Positions 34,312 through 50,958 of a DNA stretch of 64,000 nt are shown here, in pieces. Below the pieces are notes generated by a model, which saw only the letters and a list, made by a program, of their open reading frames with translations, made no database searches and was not told the origin of the DNA. The stretch's first letter is position 1. The number at the start of each line of letters is the position of its first letter. Where the stretch lies: assembly GCF_036885605.1 (NCBI RefSeq), contig NZ_CP142523.1, positions 3,286,001 to 3,350,000 of the forward strand. Direction: 5' to 3'. A program made the position numbers and the translations under genes. This DNA comes from Janthinobacterium sp. TB1-E2. GTDB taxonomy: Bacteria; Pseudomonadota; Gammaproteobacteria; Burkholderiales; Burkholderiaceae_D.

Positions 34312-35580
34312 ATGTCAGACAAAAAATCCTCTAGCGGCGAAAAATTACTGTATTGCTCGTTCTGCGGCAAAAGCCAGCACGAGGTGAAGAAACTCATCGC
34401 CGGCCCGTCCGTGTTCATTTGCGACGAGTGCATCGACCTGTGCAACGACATCATCCGTGATGAAACGTCGAGCATCGAGACGGTGACCGGTACCAAATCC
34501 GACCTGCCGACGCCGCAAGAAATTGCCGCCTTGCTCGATCAGTACGTGATCGGCCAGCAGACTGCCAAGCGCATCCTGTCGGTGGCGGTGTACAACCATT
34601 ACAAGCGCCTCAAGCACCTGGGCAAGAAAGACGACATCGAACTGGCCAAGAGCAACATCTTGCTGGTCGGTCCTACCGGCTCGGGCAAGACCCTGCTGGC
34701 ACAGACCCTGGCGCGCATGCTCAACGTGCCGTTCGTGATCGCCGATGCCACCACCCTGACCGAAGCCGGTTATGTGGGCGAGGACGTGGAAAACATCATC
34801 CAGAAGCTGCTGCAAAGCTGCAACTACGACGTCGAGAAAGCCCAGCGCGGCATCGTCTACATCGATGAGATCGACAAGATTTCGCGCAAGTCCGACAATC
34901 CGTCCATCACGCGCGACGTGTCGGGCGAGGGCGTGCAGCAGGCGCTGTTGAAATTGATCGAAGGCACGATGGCGTCCGTGCCGCCACAAGGCGGCCGCAA
35001 GCACCCGAACCAGGATTTCGTGCAGATCGACACGACCAACATCATGTTCATCTGCGGCGGCGCCTTTGACGGCCTGTCGAAAGTGATCGCCAACCGCTCC
35101 GAAAAGAGCGGCATCGGCTTCTCGGCCACGGTGCGCAGCAAGTCGCAAAGCTCGGCCAGCGAACTGATGCTGCAAGCGGAACCGGAAGACCTGGTCAAGT
35201 TCGGCCTGATCCCGGAACTGGTCGGCCGTCTGCCCGTCATCGCCACCCTGGCGGAATTGACGGAAGAGGCGCTTATCCAGATCCTCGTCGAGCCGAAGAA
35301 TGCGCTGATCAAGCAGTATTCGAAGCTGCTCGACATGGAAGGCGCGGAACTGGAGATTCGTCCGGCCGCCCTGCATGCGATCGCCAAGAAAGCACTGGCG
35401 CGCAAGACCGGTGCCCGTGGCCTGCGTTCCATCCTGGAACATGCTTTGCTGGACGTCATGTACGAACTGCCGAGCGAACAAAATGTGGTGAAGGTCGTCA
35501 TCGACGAAAATACCATCACCAGTGGCGCCAAACCTTTGTTGATTTATCAAGAGACTGCCAAGGCCTCCGGAGAAAATTGA
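34312..35580 (+). CDS. clpX: ATP-dependent Clp protease ATP-binding subunit ClpX
   Basis: The 422-residue unfoldase has an N-terminal zinc-binding domain (YCSFCGK and [10 protein letters not shown], residues about 14-50), Walker A GPTGSGKT and Walker [10 protein letters not shown]. The IGF loop (SGIGFSA) that docks ClpP is present. It starts at ATG 34312 ([10 protein letters not shown]) and forms the ClpXP protease with the upstream gene product. Confidence 0.97.
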   Translation: MSDKKSSSGEKLLYCSFCGKSQHEVKKLIAGPSVFICDECIDLCNDIIRDETSSIETVTGTKSDLPTPQEIAALLDQYVIGQQTAKRILSVAVYNHYKRLKHLGKKDDIELAKSNILLVGPTGSGKTLLAQTLARMLNVPFVIADATTLTEAGYVGEDVENIIQKLLQSCNYDVEKAQRGIVYIDEIDKISRKSDNPSITRDVSGEGVQQALLKLIEGTMASVPPQGGRKHPNQDFVQIDTTNIMFICGGAFDGLSKVIANRSEKSGIGFSATVRSKSQSSASELMLQAEPEDLVKFGLIPELVGRLPVIATLAELTEEALIQILVEPKNALIKQYSKLLDMEGAELEIRPAALHAIAKKALARKTGARGLRSILEHALLDVMYELPSEQNVVKVVIDENTITSGAKPLLIYQETAKASGEN

Positions 35581-35668
35581 TTACTGCTGAGACAAATGCA
35601 TAAAAAGGGTTTTGATTCCTTAATGCATGGCAGTACAATTTAAATCAATGAGTGCAGGCTTCAATCGG

Positions 35669-35706
35669 AAAGCCACTCGCGGCGCTTAGCTGCGCGTGGC
35701 TTTTTT
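35669..35706 (+). terminator. Terminator after clpX
   Basis: AAAGCCACTCGCGGC at 35669-35683 pairs imperfectly with GCTGCGCGTGGCTTTTTT at 35689-35706. Confidence 0.75.
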
Positions 35707-35856
35707 ACTGTGAAAACTGCATTTATTACCGTCATGCGGGTGTGTTTTGCGAAATAGACAGAAAAATGTTTGTTTCACAGAATTATTTATTCTCGCCGGT
35801 CTTGTGTTTTGGCAGCGAGCGCCAACATCGTAAACACGCTTTCTATAAGGTACGCC

Positions 35857-38268
<2,412 letters not shown>

Positions 38269-38291
38269 CGTTTTACCCCTGTTTTCCCCAA

Positions 38292-38317
38292 ACAAGCGCT
38301 TTTAGAGCGCTTGTTTT
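38292..38317 (+). terminator. Terminator after lon
   Basis: ACAAGCGCT at 38292-38300 and AGCGCTTGT at 38306-38314 form a nine-base-pair stem followed by TTTT. Confidence 0.8.
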
Positions 38318-38349
38318 ATATTGAAACGTGAATTGCGCCCCCAAAGCGC

Positions 38350-38379
38350 TTGACACATATACAGTGTGGCTTGTTTAAT
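38350..38379 (+). promoter_or_regulatory. Sigma-70-type promoter of the HU gene
   Basis: A perfect TTGACA (38350-38355) is followed by an 18-base spacer and TTTAAT (38374-38379, five of six). It lies about 95 bases before the HU start. Confidence 0.7.
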
Positions 38380-38472
38380 ACGCCTGCACATTTTTTTCGC
38401 CGGACAGCTGTGGTGCCAAAAGTGCCGCAACGATACGGTAAACGTTTTATACCTTTGTAATTGGGGATGCTA

Positions 38473-38745
38473 GTGAACAAGACTGAATTGATCGACCACA
38501 TTGCTGAAAAAGCTGACATTTCCAAAGCCGCCGCTGCGCGCGCACTCGACGCTGTTATCGGCGGCGTGACGGAAACTTTGAAAAACAACGACAGCGTGAC
38601 GCTGGTTGGTTTTGGCACTTTCTCGGTCAGCGAACGCGCTGAGCGTACCGGCCGCAATCCGCGTACCAAAGAAGCGATCACGATCGAAGCTGCAAAAGTT
38701 CCAAAATTTAAAGCTGGTAAAGCTTTGAAGGATGCTGTAAACTAA
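38473..38745 (+). CDS. HU family DNA-binding protein
   Basis: The 90-residue histone-like protein has the standard HU length and sequence, [17 protein letters not shown]... GFGTFSV, with the DNA-contacting [10 protein letters not shown] loop. The start is GTG 38473 with GGGGA seven bases upstream. ATG 38467 or TTG 38461 would add residues not expected in HU. HU bends and compacts DNA. It lies after lon, as hupB does in many bacteria. Confidence 0.94.
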   Translation: MNKTELIDHIAEKADISKAAAARALDAVIGGVTETLKNNDSVTLVGFGTFSVSERAERTGRNPRTKEAITIEAAKVPKFKAGKALKDAVN

Positions 38746-38870
38746 CGGACTTCGGTGAGGTGACAATCACCGGAAACATTTGGCGGCGCCTCCGGGTGCC
38801 GCGATTTCAGGGTTGAAGTTCTGCGAATCGCAACCCTGAATACAAATGCAAGTAGTACTGTGTATTTTTC

Positions 38871-38947
<77 letters not shown>

Positions 38948-38963
38948 AAAAATACGCTCTTAA

Positions 38964-39040
38964 GGAGTGGTAGTTCAGTTGGTTAGAATACCGGCCTGTC
39001 ACGTCGGGGGTCGCGGGTTCGAGTCCCGTCCGCTCCGCCA
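38964..39040 (+). tRNA. tRNA-Asp (anticodon GUC), copy 2
   Basis: A tandem duplicate 17 bases after copy 1. It differs at two positions: GAATGCC to GAATACC in the D-arm junction and CGGAGG to CGGGGG in the variable loop. The fold and anticodon are unchanged. Confidence 0.96.
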
Positions 39041-39048
39041 GAATATAG

Positions 39049-39084
39049 AAGCCCGCGCTGCTGAATAAGTAGCGCGGGTTTTTC
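39049..39084 (+). terminator. Terminator after the tRNA-Asp pair
   Basis: AAGCCCGCGCT at 39049-39059 pairs with AGCGCGGGTTTTTC at 39071-39084 around an 11-base loop. Confidence 0.8.
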
Positions 39085-39450
39085 TTTTCCGGCGCCAGAT
39101 TATCTCGGTGCGCCGTCTTTTAAAATCCCGTCCTGCCGTTTTGAATAAAAACGCCCGCGTTTAAATCCGCTTTAAGCTGCGCCGTGTTAAATGATCGAGC
39201 CCGGCGCCTTGCGCGCCATGCGGCGCCAGGGCAGGGCGCGCGCCCTGATTTACTCTTGCTATAGCGCTATGGGCATTGTAGAATCAGGAGATAATGGCTT
39301 GGGCGTCAGAATCCTGCTTTAGTTCCAGCGCCAAGTTGTTGAATCTAAAGGGGAAGTGGACATCTGTCCCGTCCATTCCGCCGAAGAAATCAAGGCGAAC
39401 GCATGTTCGCCTTTTTTTATAGTGATCCACTCATCCCGAATTGGCTGACC
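39085..39450. other. Non-coding gap with tRNA-like 3' fragment and hairpin before ppiD
   Basis: No gene is visible in 366 bases. GTCCCGTCCATTCCGCC at 39366-39382 resembles the 3' end of the nearby tRNA-Asp genes (15 of 17). It is followed by AAGGCGAAC-GCAT-GTTCGCC plus a run of T (39392-39418), a terminator-like hairpin just before ppiD. Confidence 0.45.
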
Positions 39451-41376
39451 ATGTTTGAATTTATTCGTACCCATCGACGCTTGATGCAGTTTCTCCTGAT
39501 GCTGGTCATCGTCCCGTCTTTTGCACTGGTCGGTATCAGCGGCTACCAAAGCTTCGGCGATGGCGCGAACACCATCGCCAAGGTCGGCGACCAGGTCGTT
39601 ACGCAGCAGCAATATGAAGAAGCGCAACGCCAGCAGATCGACCGCTACCGCCAGATGATGGGCGAGCAGTTCGACCAGAAAATGTTTGACACGCCGGAAG
39701 CGCGCCAGAGCATCCTCGACAACCTGATCGCCGAGCGCGCCGTGGCCGCCGAAGTGGGCCGCAGCCACCTGGTCATCAGCGATGCCGTGCTGCAAAAGGA
39801 AGTGCTGGACATCCCAGGCTTGACCTTGCCGGACGGTAAATTCGACCTGGAACGCTACAAGGCCATGCTGGCCGCCCAAGGCATGACGCCGCAGATGTAC
39901 GATGCGCGCCGCCGCAGCGACCTGGCCCTGCAGCAACTGGCCGGCGCCGTGCAAGGCACCGCCTTCGCGCCGAACACCGTCTCCAAGCGCCTGTCCGACA
40001 TCACCTCGGAAGAGCGTGAAGTGCAGGAACTGCTGCTGCCGATCGCCCAGTACGTGTCGGAAGTCAAAGTGACGGACGCCATGATCAAGGCTTTCTATGA
40101 CAAGAACAGCAAGTTCTTCGAAATCCCGGAACAAGCCAAGGTCGAGTACGTCGTGCTGGACGACAGCGCCGCCGGCGAGCAGGTCGACGTCACCGACGCC
40201 GACGTGACCGGCTATTACGCGAAGAACCAGAAAGCCTACACGACGGAAGAAGCGCGCCAGGCCAGCCACATCCTGGTAGCCGTCAAGAAAGACGCGTCGG
40301 CCGCCGACAAGGCAGCCGCCAAGGCCAAGGCCGAAGCCATCCTGGCGGAAGTCCGCAAGGCGCCAGCCAGCTTTGCCGCCGTGGCGAAAGCCAAGTCGGA
40401 AGATCCGGCGTCCGCGGAACAGGGCGGCGACCTGGGCGTGATTGGCAAGGATGGTTTGCCAGCACCGCTGCTGAGCGCTGTCGCGAAACTCAAGCAAGGC
40501 GAAATCAGCGATGTCGTCGCTTCCGATTTCGGCTTCCACATCCTGACCGTCACCTCGCTCAAGCCACAGCACGTCCGTGCGCTGGACGAAGTGCGCGGCG
40601 AAATCACGGCCGACCTGCGCAAGCAATTTGCCGCCAAGAAATACTCGGAAATGGCCGAAACGTTCACCAACACGGTCTACGAGCAATCGGACAGCCTGAA
40701 GCCGGTGGCCGACAAGCTGAAGCTGAAAGTGGAAACCGTCGCCAACCTGTCGCGCACGCCGTCGCCAGCACTGGGCAAGGCACCGTTCAACAACGCCAAG
40801 TTCCTGACAGCCATCTTCTCGAACGACTCGCTGAAAGACAAACGCAACACGGAAGCCGTCACCGTCGCACCGAACGTGCTGATCGCCGGCCGCGTGGTGG
40901 AATTCAAGCCTGCCTCGAAGCGTCCGCTGGCCGAAGTCGAAGCGATGATCCGTCAGCGCGTGACGATGGAAGAAGCGGAAAAGCTGGCCAAGAAAGCGGG
41001 CGAGACCAAGCTGGCCGCCTTGAAGGCTTCCGGTGACGCCACCGGTTTCGGCGCGGCGCAATGGGTATCGCGCAGCAAGCTCGACGGCATCAACCGTGCC
41101 GCCATCGCGCAAGTCATGAAAGCGGACACGAGCAAGCTGCCAGCCTATGTGGGCGTGGACCTGCCAGCCCTGGGCTACGGCATCTACCGCATCGCCAAGG
41201 TGCAGCAGCCAGCACAAGTGGACGCAGCGCGCCGCCAGCAAGAGAAAGACCAGATCAGCGGCATCTTGGCACAACAGGAAATGTTCGATTACGTCGAATA
41301 CCTGAAAGCCAAGGCCAAGGTGAAGATCGTCAAGCCGGTGACCGCACCGGTTGCAGCAGCGCCGGAAGCACCGTAA
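39451..41376 (+). CDS. ppiD: Periplasmic peptidyl-prolyl isomerase, inner-membrane anchored
   Basis: The 641-residue SurA/PpiD-type chaperone has one N-terminal membrane helix (about residues 12-32, FLLMLVIVPSFALVG). A SurA-like N-terminal domain and a parvulin PpiC domain follow (about 265-365, ARQASHILVAVKKD... GGDLGVIGKDG). It helps fold outer-membrane proteins at the periplasmic side of SecYEG. ATG 39451 (MFEFIRTHRR) is chosen over 39403. A terminator follows the stop. Confidence 0.94.
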   Translation: MFEFIRTHRRLMQFLLMLVIVPSFALVGISGYQSFGDGANTIAKVGDQVVTQQQYEEAQRQQIDRYRQMMGEQFDQKMFDTPEARQSILDNLIAERAVAAEVGRSHLVISDAVLQKEVLDIPGLTLPDGKFDLERYKAMLAAQGMTPQMYDARRRSDLALQQLAGAVQGTAFAPNTVSKRLSDITSEEREVQELLLPIAQYVSEVKVTDAMIKAFYDKNSKFFEIPEQAKVEYVVLDDSAAGEQVDVTDADVTGYYAKNQKAYTTEEARQASHILVAVKKDASAADKAAAKAKAEAILAEVRKAPASFAAVAKAKSEDPASAEQGGDLGVIGKDGLPAPLLSAVAKLKQGEISDVVASDFGFHILTVTSLKPQHVRALDEVRGEITADLRKQFAAKKYSEMAETFTNTVYEQSDSLKPVADKLKLKVETVANLSRTPSPALGKAPFNNAKFLTAIFSNDSLKDKRNTEAVTVAPNVLIAGRVVEFKPASKRPLAEVEAMIRQRVTMEEAEKLAKKAGETKLAALKASGDATGFGAAQWVSRSKLDGINRAAIAQVMKADTSKLPAYVGVDLPALGYGIYRIAKVQQPAQVDAARRQQEKDQISGILAQQEMFDYVEYLKAKAKVKIVKPVTAPVAAAPEAP

Positions 41377-41390
41377 TCAGTTTAGCCCAC

Positions 41391-41423
41391 AAAAATAGCC
41401 GCTCTTGAGCGGCTATTTTTTTG
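41391..41423 (+). terminator. Terminator after ppiD
   Basis: AAAAATAGCCGCT and AGCGGCTATTTTTTT flank a CTTG loop, with a run of seven T. Confidence 0.9.
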
Positions 41424-41487
41424 TCTGTGGATTTTGTCTGTGGAGTGAGCGTGCCATGGACGCGAGCGGGATCGTCAGCATAAAGCT

Positions 41488-41567
41488 GGGGTCAGTCGCT
41501 TCGCGATCGGGATATGCCCCACTGGGGCATATCCCCCCGCCGGGTCTCGGCGACCCCGTCTGACCCC
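41488..41567. repeat. Nested inverted-repeat element between ppiD and the esterase gene
   Basis: GGGGTCAG at 41488-41495 is matched by CTGACCCC at 41560-41567. Inside is a perfect 12-base-pair hairpin, GGGATATGCCCC and GGGGCATATCCC (41509-41535), with a three-base loop. It lies in a convergent gap and differs in sequence from the GTAG-type REPs. Confidence 0.65.
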
Positions 41568-41605
41568 GGATTCTGCCTTGGGCTAGAGGTAATACCCGCC
41601 TTTGC

Positions 41606-42238
41606 TTATTTGGCCCCCAGCAACGGCGCCAGCCGCGGCCAGATATTCCTCAAAATCGTCGGATGCGCATTCGCATTCGGGTGCATGCGGTCGGCCTGGA
41701 ACAGCTGCGGCTGGTCGGCGATGCCTTCGAACATGAACGGCACCAGTGGCGCCTTCCATTCCTTGGCCAGCTTGCCGTACACGCCGTAAAACTGTTCGCC
41801 ATAGGCGCGGCCATAGTTGGGCGGCATGCGCATGCCCACCAGCACCACTTGCGCGCCCGATTTTTTGGCTGCCTCGCCCATGGCGCGCAGATTTGCTTCG
41901 GCGGCCGCCACGGGCAAGCCGCGCAAGCCGTCGTTGGCGCCCAGTTCGATCAGCACGACATCGGGCTGGTGCTTGGCCAGCAGGGCAGGCAGGCGCGCGC
42001 GGCCGCCGCTCGTGGTCTCGCCGCTGATGCTGGCGTTGACGATGCGCGTGTCGTTCTTTTGCGCTTGCAGCCGCTGTTCCAGCAGCGCCACCCAGCCCGT
42101 GCCCCGTGCCAGCCCATACTCGGCCGACAGACTATCGCCGAGCACCAGCAGCGTTTTTGGTGCAGAATAGGCGTTCGTCATGCTCGATACCAGCAGCAGG
42201 GCTGCCGCAGGAAGCAAGGACAGGGTGCGCCGCCGCAT
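41606..42238 (-). CDS. GDSL-type arylesterase / TesA-like lysophospholipase
   Basis: The 210-residue enzyme has a signal peptide (MRRRTLSLLPAAALLLVSSM, cleaved near NAYSA) and the GDSL motif GDSLSAEYGL with the catalytic Ser. The block III motif GANDGLRG and the C-terminal DRMHPNA supplying Asp and His are present, so the SGNH set is complete. It acts in the periplasm on esters or thioesters. ATG 42238 gives a normal signal peptide; ATG 42295 would add 19 residues. It is divergent from the YbbA-like ATPase, as tesA-ybbA are in E. coli. Confidence 0.9.
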   Translation of the reverse strand: MRRRTLSLLPAAALLLVSSMTNAYSAPKTLLVLGDSLSAEYGLARGTGWVALLEQRLQAQKNDTRIVNASISGETTSGGRARLPALLAKHQPDVVLIELGANDGLRGLPVAAAEANLRAMGEAAKKSGAQVVLVGMRMPPNYGRAYGEQFYGVYGKLAKEWKAPLVPFMFEGIADQPQLFQADRMHPNANAHPTILRNIWPRLAPLLGAK

Positions 42239-42293
42239 GCGGCTGCTGCCCTCGACACTTATTTGTTCACGAAATTTTTTAAGATAGATCAGC

Positions 42294-43046
<753 letters not shown>

Positions 43047-43060
43047 TTGTTAGTGGTGGT

Positions 43061-43139
43061 TGTCGGATTACGCGTTCCGCTAATCCGACCTACCCGGCCT
43101 CCGGGGTGTAGCTTGGATTAGCGCAGCGTAATCCAGCAC
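43061..43139. repeat. REP-like palindromes (GTAG foot), one divergent copy
   Basis: Copy 43061-43093 is the standard type in minus orientation. Copy 43108-43139 is a variant with GTAGCTTGGATTAGC... GTAATCCAGC. They fill the gap between the YbbA-like gene and convergent nnr. Confidence 0.8.
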
Positions 43140-43154
43140 AAGCGCGCCAAATGC

Positions 43155-44699
43155 CTATGCCGACAAGGCATTGATCAACCTGCGTATCGCAGGGATCAAT
43201 TCCCCGGCCGTCAGCCCGATCGGGCCGCTGCCTGCGGTCACCAGCGCATCGGCCGCCGCGCCGTGTAGCCAGACGGCGCCTATCGCCGCCTCCCATTCCG
43301 GCCAGCCTTGCGCCAGCAGGCTGCCGCACAGGCCGGACAATACGTCGCCCGTGCCGGCCGTCGCCAGCGCGGGGCCGCCCGTGTTGTTGACGACGACCTG
43401 GCCGTCGGGCGCGGCGATCACCGTGCCCGAACCTTTCAATACCACGATGGCGCCCAGCTGCGTGGCCAGCTGGCGCGCCGCGCCCAGGCGGTCGGCCTGC
43501 ACCTCGGCCACCGTCAGGTCGAGCAGGCGCGCCGCTTCCAGCGGATGCGGCGTCAATATCGTCGCCCCCGCGCCCGTGCGCACGGCCAGCGCCGATTGCA
43601 GCTCCGGCTCAGCCGCCATCAGGTTCAGCGCGTCCGCGTCCAGCAGCAGCGGGCTGTCGCTGTCAATGGCACGCTGCAGCAGTTCCACCGTCCCGGCCTT
43701 ATCGCCGAGGCCAGGTCCCGCCACCAGTGCGGCGAAGTGCAAGCCCGAGAAATCGACATCCCTCGCGTGCCGGCACATCAGTTCCGGCTGGCCGCTGTCG
43801 AAGGCGGGCGGCGCATCGGGAAACGCGATATACACTCGTCCCGCGCCCGCATGCAGGGCCGTGCGGGCCGCCAGGATGGGCGCGCCGGCCATGCCTTGCG
43901 CGCCGCCGATGATGGCCACGCTGCCGTAGCTGCCCTTGTGCGTGTTCTGGCGCCGCGGCAGCAAATGGCGGGCGAACAGGTGCAGGCCGCCCAGCTGCGC
44001 CTTCGCCGCAGGCAGCAGGGCAGGGTCGATGGCCAGCGCGGCCACTTCCACGTCCCCCGCATGGTCGCGGCCATTCGCCGTGTGCAGGCCAGGCTTGTCG
44101 CCGATGAAGGTGAGCGTATGCGTGGCGCGGATGGCGACGCCGTCGATGGCGCCCGTGTCCGCGTGCAGGCCGCTGGGCACGTCGAGGGCCAGCACGGGGC
44201 AATCGAGATTGTTGACCAGCTGCGCCATGTCGCGGCATTCGCCGTCCAGGGGGCGCGAAGCGCCGATGCCGAACAGGCCATCGATGACGAGGTACCATGG
44301 CGCCGCGCCCACCGCGGCCGACGCCATCGACGTTGCCGCATCCATGAAGCGCGCGGCGCTGTTGCGCGCGCGGCTCAGCGCCTGCTCGCGTTCGGGCGAT
44401 GTCGCTTGCGCTTCAGGCGCCAGCCAGACGAGTACCTCCGTGCCGCTGCCGGCCAGGTGCGCGGCCGCTTCCAGCGCGTCGCCGCCGTTGTCGCCGGGGC
44501 CGGCCAGCACCAGGACGCGCCGGTGGCCCGCGTCGTCGCCATCGTCCTGGGCATGCAGCAGCTTCAGGGCGGCACTGGCGGCGGCCTGCCCCGCGCGCTG
44601 CATCAGCAGCCCTTGCGGCAGGTCGCGCATGGCCGCCTGTTCGATGGCGCGCAGTTCGGCGATGGAATACAAAGGGGCGGCAGAGTCGATCAGGTTCAT
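43155..44699 (-). CDS. nnr: Bifunctional NAD(P)H-hydrate epimerase/dehydratase
   Basis: The 514-residue protein fuses an N-terminal YjeF epimerase domain ([14 protein letters not shown] near residue 74) to a C-terminal ribokinase-like dehydratase domain with the GTGDVLSG motif near the end. It repairs hydrated NADH and NADPH. The epimerase loop normally reads GNNGGDG; here the second position is Asp and a later Gly is Ala, mild changes. The ATG at 44699 is chosen over 44723. It is divergent from the oxoprolinase gene. Confidence 0.93.
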   Translation of the reverse strand: MNLIDSAAPLYSIAELRAIEQAAMRDLPQGLLMQRAGQAAASAALKLLHAQDDGDDAGHRRVLVLAGPGDNGGDALEAAAHLAGSGTEVLVWLAPEAQATSPEREQALSRARNSAARFMDAATSMASAAVGAAPWYLVIDGLFGIGASRPLDGECRDMAQLVNNLDCPVLALDVPSGLHADTGAIDGVAIRATHTLTFIGDKPGLHTANGRDHAGDVEVAALAIDPALLPAAKAQLGGLHLFARHLLPRRQNTHKGSYGSVAIIGGAQGMAGAPILAARTALHAGAGRVYIAFPDAPPAFDSGQPELMCRHARDVDFSGLHFAALVAGPGLGDKAGTVELLQRAIDSDSPLLLDADALNLMAAEPELQSALAVRTGAGATILTPHPLEAARLLDLTVAEVQADRLGAARQLATQLGAIVVLKGSGTVIAAPDGQVVVNNTGGPALATAGTGDVLSGLCGSLLAQGWPEWEAAIGAVWLHGAAADALVTAGSGPIGLTAGELIPAIRRLINALSA

Positions 44700-44831
44700 G
44701 GAGCGTGTTCCGTTAGTCAGCATATCTTCAACATAAGGCCGAAGCGGGCGAAAGGCAAGTCGCGCGCGCCTGCGGTGCGCCGTAATTGTGCGGCTACAAT
44801 AGCCATCTCACATAAGTACGGGGGCAAGGCG

Positions 44832-48385
<3,554 letters not shown>

Positions 48386-48404
<19 letters not shown>

Positions 48405-49324
48405 ACCGTGGCTCCGCTGAGCTGCGCGCGTACCTGGCCCACGTCGCGCATGGGCGCGCGGCCGAACTGGCGGCTGTATTCGCGGCTGAACTGCGATTCG
48501 CTGGCGTAGCCGACCCGGTAGCCGGCCGTGCCCGCGTCGATCTGTTCGACCAGCATCAAGCGCCGCGCTTCCTGCAGCCGCAGCAGTTTCTGGTACTGCA
48601 TCGGCGTCATGGCCGTAATCGCCTTGAAGTGGTGGTGCAGCGACGACATGCTCATGTTGGCCATGCCGGCCAGGTGTTCGATGCGCAGCGGCTCGCAATA
48701 ATTGTGCTTGATCCAGTCGATGGCTTGCCCCACCTGGTGCGACTGGCTGCTGGCCAGCGCCATGTGGCGCAGGCGCGCGCCGACGGGGCCATTGAGCAGG
48801 CGGTAAGTCAGCTCGCGGCGGATCAAGGGCGCCAAGGTGGCGATTTCCCCCGGTTTGTCAAGCAGGCGCACGAGGCGCAGCATGGCGTCGAGCAGCTCGG
48901 CCGACACGTCGCTGACGGAAATGCCGCGTGTGGCGGGCAGGATTTTCTGCTGCGCCACGTTGTCGCTGCCGCTTTCGCTGTCGAGCAGCGCAGCCACGTC
49001 GGCGATGTCGATGCCCAGCACCACGCACAGGTGCGGCTTGTCCACGCTCGCTTCCACCACGCGCACCTGCACCGGCAGGTCGACGGAGGTCAGCAGATAC
49101 TGCATGCGGCTGTAATGGAAGGTTTCCGTGCCCAGGGTGACGTCTTTCGCACCCTGCGCGATGATGGCCACGCTGGGGCGCGCCGCATGGAACAGCGATT
49201 CCGTGACCGAGGACTGGCGGTGGAAACTGAGGTTGCCGATGGCCGTCGTGTAGTCGCCCGTGCGCGGCGCGTGGCGGCTGATCAGGGCGGCGATTTCATC
49301 TTGCGGAGTAAGTGGCGTGGACAT
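48386..49324 (-). CDS. AraC-family transcriptional regulator
   Basis: The 312-residue protein has an AraC_N (PF06719-type) sensing domain (about 20-190) and a C-terminal pair of helix-turn-helix motifs (about 205-300, [21 protein letters not shown] and [18 protein letters not shown]). It is divergent from the zinc alcohol dehydrogenase and, like YqhC-yqhD of E. coli, probably activates it in response to aldehydes. The ATG at 49324 is the first available start. Confidence 0.9.
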
Positions 49325-49380
49325 GGCGTTCAGTATGCGTGAGGCGAAGAAGGGCAGGGGCTGATCTTACGCAGATTTGG

Positions 49381-49408
49381 AGGATCGTGCAAAGGTCTTG
49401 CAGGATCG
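49381..49408. promoter_or_regulatory. Probable AraC-type operator direct repeats
   Basis: AGGATCG occurs at 49381-49387 and 49402-49408, spaced exactly 21 bases, two helical turns, as AraC-family half sites are. It lies in the divergent gap between the regulator and the alcohol dehydrogenase. Confidence 0.45.
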
Positions 49409-49503
49409 CGGTAACGGCGGCCGGGCATCTCGGGCACACTTGTGCAATCGCATGCATGGCACGCGTCACCCCTCGCCACACACATCTAGATACAGGAGTT
49501 TTC

Positions 49504-50550
49504 ATGACCACCATCGCCAAAGGCTACGCCGCACTGGGCCCGACTTCCGCACTGCAACCGTTCACGTTCGAGCGCCGCGCCCCGCGCGAAGACGACGTGG
49601 CCATCTCGATCAAATACTGTGGCGTGTGCCATTCCGATATCCACCAGGCGCGCGACGAATGGGGCGGCGCTGCTTTCCCGATGGTGCCCGGCCATGAAAT
49701 CGCCGGCGTCGTCACGGCCGTCGGCGCCAACGTCAGCAAGTTCAAGGTGGGCGACCACGTGGGCGTGGGCTGCTTCGTCGATTCCTGCACCACCTGCAAG
49801 ACGCGCAACGTGGACCTGGAACAGTACATGCCAGGCCTGATCCAGACCTACAACGGTCTGGAAGCGGACGGCAAGACGGCCACGCAGGGCGGCTACTCGG
49901 ACAGCATCGTCGTCAAGGAAGGCTATGTGCTGTCGATTCCCGACAACCTGCCGCTGGACGCCGCGGCGCCGCTGCTGTGCGCCGGCATCACCCTGTATTC
50001 GCCGCTGAACCACTGGAAGGCCGGTCCTGGCAAGCAGGTCGCCATCCTGGGCATGGGCGGCCTGGGCCACATGGGCGTGAAAATCGCCCACGCCATGGGC
50101 GCCGAAGTGACGGTGCTGAGCCAGACTTTGTCGAAGCGCGAAGACGGCCTGCGCCTGGGCGCTGACCATTACTACGCCACCAACGACGCGGAAACGTTCA
50201 CCAAACTGGCCGGCACGTTTGATCTGATCATCTGCACCGTGGGCGCGTCTATCGACTGGAACCAGTACATCAACCTGCTGAAAGTCGACGGCAACATGGT
50301 CATCGTCGGCATCCCCGACGGCGCCGTGCCGCCGATCAGTGCCTTCGGCCTGGTGGGCGCGCGCCGCAGCCTGTCCGGCTCCATGATCGGCTCGATCAAG
50401 GAAACCCAGGAAATGCTGGATTTCTGCGGCAAGCACAATATCGTGTCGGACATCGAGATCATCCGCATCCAGGATATCAATGAGGCGTTTGAGCGGGTGG
50501 TCAAGAGCGATGTGCGCTATCGCTTCGTGATCGACATGGCATCTTTGTAA
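49504..50550 (+). CDS. Zinc-dependent alcohol/aldehyde dehydrogenase (YahK-like)
   Basis: The 348-residue MDR enzyme has catalytic zinc ligands in CGVCHSD and GHEIAGVV, and the NAD(P)-binding motif [10 protein letters not shown]. It is close in length to YahK (349) and the cinnamyl-type aldehyde reductases. The structural zinc loop usually carries four Cys; here it reads [18 protein letters not shown], keeping two and replacing the third with Arg and the fourth with Met. AGGAG lies before ATG 49504. It is divergent from the AraC gene. Confidence 0.92.
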   Translation: MTTIAKGYAALGPTSALQPFTFERRAPREDDVAISIKYCGVCHSDIHQARDEWGGAAFPMVPGHEIAGVVTAVGANVSKFKVGDHVGVGCFVDSCTTCKTRNVDLEQYMPGLIQTYNGLEADGKTATQGGYSDSIVVKEGYVLSIPDNLPLDAAAPLLCAGITLYSPLNHWKAGPGKQVAILGMGGLGHMGVKIAHAMGAEVTVLSQTLSKREDGLRLGADHYYATNDAETFTKLAGTFDLIICTVGASIDWNQYINLLKVDGNMVIVGIPDGAVPPISAFGLVGARRSLSGSMIGSIKETQEMLDFCGKHNIVSDIEIIRIQDINEAFERVVKSDVRYRFVIDMASL

Positions 50551-50558
50551 CGCTCGAG

Positions 50559-50638
50559 AAAAAGCCCAGGGCGTTGTTACCGCGTCTCGCCGTACTATTC
50601 GTACTGTCTTCGACGCGGCGCCTAGCCCTGGGCATTTT
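50559..50638 (+). terminator. Nested hairpin terminator after the dehydrogenase gene
   Basis: AAAAAGCCCAGGGC at 50559-50572 pairs with GCCCTGGGCATTTTT at 50625-50639. Inside, CGCGTC (50581-50586) pairs with GACGCG (50612-50617), around a core GCCGTACT...GTAC. The same core occurs in the nested repeat at 60777-60846. The rest of the 50551-50958 gap holds a REP cluster and the glucose dehydrogenase promoter region. Confidence 0.7.
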
Positions 50639-50700
50639 TCGGGCGTTCCAACCGGTATGTTTTAAAAGCAAAAACGGCTGCTATCTGGTTGACCTGTGTT

Positions 50701-50795
50701 TGTTGGATTACGCGCTTTGCGCTAATCCAACCTACGCACTACGCATATCCAGCAGTCCGGTAGGTCGGATTAGCGCGCAAGCGCGTAATCCGACA
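50701..50795. repeat. REP-like palindromes (GTAG foot)
   Basis: Copy 50701-50735 is the variant with TTGGATTA/TAATCCAA. Copy 50760-50795 is the standard sequence in plus orientation. This is the one cluster between two genes in the same direction. Confidence 0.8.
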
Positions 50796-50958
50796 CCCCC
50801 GTCAACTCCCATCCTCGCCAAAAATCAAGCTCCCGCGTCAATTTTTCTTTCCTTGCATCAAAAATCGGCATAAAATGAAACCGTACAGTACAGTTTCACT
50901 ACGTAGATTTGAAAAAACCAGCCATCCCCGGCGTATTTGCCTGGGCAGGGGAGGCGTC

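Noticed and set aside
39319..41274. A 651-codon minus-strand frame opposite ppiD
   Set aside because: Shadow frame in high-GC coding DNA, His/Gln/Val-rich and without a known fold.
43308..44831. A 508-codon upstream extension of the oxoprolinase frame
   Set aside because: It lies antisense to nnr and has biased composition; ATG 44832 with AAGG fits the protein family start.
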